DNA of 43,372 nt from Planctobacterium marinum (GTDB lineage: Bacteria; Pseudomonadota; Gammaproteobacteria; Enterobacterales; Alteromonadaceae): the NCBI RefSeq assembly GCF_020687805.1, contig NZ_JAJEWQ010000012.1:1-43372 (forward strand). Direction: 5' to 3'. How positions within the stretch are numbered: position 1 is the first letter of the stretch; every line of letters starts with the position of its first letter. The position numbers were made by a program, and so were the translations under genes. Below the pieces are notes generated by a model. That model searched no databases and was not told the DNA's origin. It saw only the letters and a program-made list of their open reading frames with translations. Positions 42,492 to 43,372 of the stretch are shown piece by piece.

Positions 42492-43372
42492 TTAGTCGAT
42501 GATTTTAGCTACAACACCAGCACCTACTGTACGACCACCTTCACGGATTGCGAAGCGCAGACCTTCGTCCATCGCGATAGGAGCAATCAGTTCTACTACG
42601 AACTTCAGGTTGTCACCCGGCATTACCATTTCTACGCCTTCTGGCAGCTCAACAGCACCTGTTACGTCAGTTGTACGGAAGTAGAACTGTGGACGGTAAC
42701 CTTTGAAGAACGGAGTGTGGCGACCACCTTCGTCTTTGCTCAGTACGTATACTTCTGCTTCAAACTTAGTGTGTGGGTTGATTGAACCCGGCTTAGCCAG
42801 TACCTGACCACGCTCAACTTCGTCACGCTTAGTACCACGAAGCAGAACACCAACGTTCTCACCTGCACGACCTTCGTCAAGCAGCTTACGGAACATCTCA
42901 ACACCAGTACAGGTAGTCGTAGTCGTTTCTTTGATACCTACGATTTCTACTTCTTCACCAACTTTGATGATACCTTGCTCAACACGGCCAGTTACTACTG
43001 TACCACGACCTGAGATGGAGAATACGTCTTCGATTGGCAGAATGAACGGCTTGTCGATTGCACGCTCTGGCTCAGGAATGTAAGAATCCAAAGCTTCGCC
43101 CAGCTCGATGATTTTCTTTTCCCACTCTGCGTCGCCTTCCAGCGCCTTAAGAGCAGAACCCTGGATAACGGGTAAGTCATCACCTGGGAATTCATATTCA
43201 GTCAGAAGTTCACGAACTTCCATTTCTACCAGCTCTAACAGCTCTTCATCGTCAACCATGTCACACTTGTTCATGAATACGATGATGTAAGGTACGCCAA
43301 CCTGACGACCTAACAGGATGTGCTCACGAGTCTGAGGCATAGGGCCGTCAGTCGCAGCTACTACCAGGATTG
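42492..43372 (-). CDS. tuf: Elongation factor Tu, 3' part (cut by the window edge)
   Basis: The visible ~293 residues run from [13 protein letters not shown] through NKCDMVDD (G4), GSALKAL (G5), domain II and domain III to [11 protein letters not shown], which is the normal EF-Tu end. EF-Tu carries aminoacyl-tRNA to the ribosome in its GTP form. The reading frame is open at the right edge; about the first 100 residues, including G1 to G3, are outside. Codon use is strongly biased, as expected for a highly expressed gene. tufA and tufB cannot be told apart here. Confidence 0.97.
   Translation of the reverse strand, partial: ILVVAATDGPMPQTREHILLGRQVGVPYIIVFMNKCDMVDDEELLELVEMEVRELLTEYEFPGDDLPVIQGSALKALEGDAEWEKKIIELGEALDSYIPEPERAIDKPFILPIEDVFSISGRGTVVTGRVEQGIIKVGEEVEIVGIKETTTTTCTGVEMFRKLLDEGRAGENVGVLLRGTKRDEVERGQVLAKPGSINPHTKFEAEVYVLSKDEGGRHTPFFKGYRPQFYFRTTDVTGAVELPEGVEMVMPGDNLKFVVELIAPIAMDEGLRFAIREGGRTVGAGVVAKIID

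Overview
The window looks like a chromosomal segment of a marine or brackish gammaproteobacterium, most likely of the Alteromonadaceae. The evidence is the set of genes: glnA with ntrBC, typA, tuf, a glnK-amtB pair, DUF3750 and DUF6746 proteins, a PepSY/TonB iron-uptake block, and a chromosomal-type integron. This placement is inferred from gene content and is not proven. No tRNA, rRNA, CRISPR array, insertion sequence or prophage was recognised.

Layout. (1) 1-5165: the integrase-proximal end of an integron. intI (4194-5165, +) is preceded by a near-consensus LexA box. It diverges from an attI region and eight complete gene cassettes, all read on the minus strand away from intI and each ended by an attC site. 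Seven cassettes carry one small ORF (short secreted, lipo- or membrane proteins) and one carries no ORF. (2) 5343-11425: an ordinary accessory stretch. It holds a BMT5-like methyltransferase with a C-terminal zinc finger, a DUF3750 lipoprotein, a cold-shock protein, a DyP peroxidase, and a gamma-glutamyltransferase broken by one extra base in a G7 run. (3) 11706-13329: glnK-amtB, with a candidate sigma-54 promoter and an NtrC site. (4) 13562-20882: an M28 peptidase, a transglutaminase-like/TPR lipoprotein, a DUF2244 protein and a large propeller-PAS-GGDEF-EAL sensor. (5) 20993-24745: a tightly packed seven-gene minus-strand operon with two unknown genes, fumC, an unknown helical gene, a His-rich membrane protein, a nickel superoxide dismutase and its maturation protease. 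It starts next to strong overlapping Fur boxes shared with the divergent fpr gene. (6) 24961-32507: fpr, a DUF454 protein, a two-component system, a DUF6746 protein, a Fur-box-preceded TonB receptor and a PepSY reductase-like protein. (7) 32531-36794: an ABC exporter (also broken by one extra base in a G7 run), a MAPEG protein and typA. (8) 37290-41910: glnA, a DUF4124 protein, ntrB and ntrC, with three NtrC-like sites plus a sigma-54 promoter before glnA and an NtrC palindrome on the ntrB promoter. (9) 41911-43372: a possibly decayed gene, then the 3' part of tuf.

How the parts work together. The integron is an SOS-inducible cassette store. The Fur-linked block reads as an iron-starvation programme: iron is imported through the TonB receptor and PepSY protein under a local two-component system, while iron-free FumC and Ni-SOD are made in place of iron enzymes. 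The layout recalls the Fur-controlled fagA-fumC-orfX-sodA operon of Pseudomonas aeruginosa, with Ni-SOD in the place of Mn-SOD. The glnA-ntrBC and glnK-amtB units form one nitrogen regulon that controls itself through NtrC sites.

The most interesting points are the ORF-less cassette with three similar small hairpins, the inverted hairpin pair around attI, the Fur/FumC/Ni-SOD operon with its unknown genes, and the repeated G-tract frameshifts.
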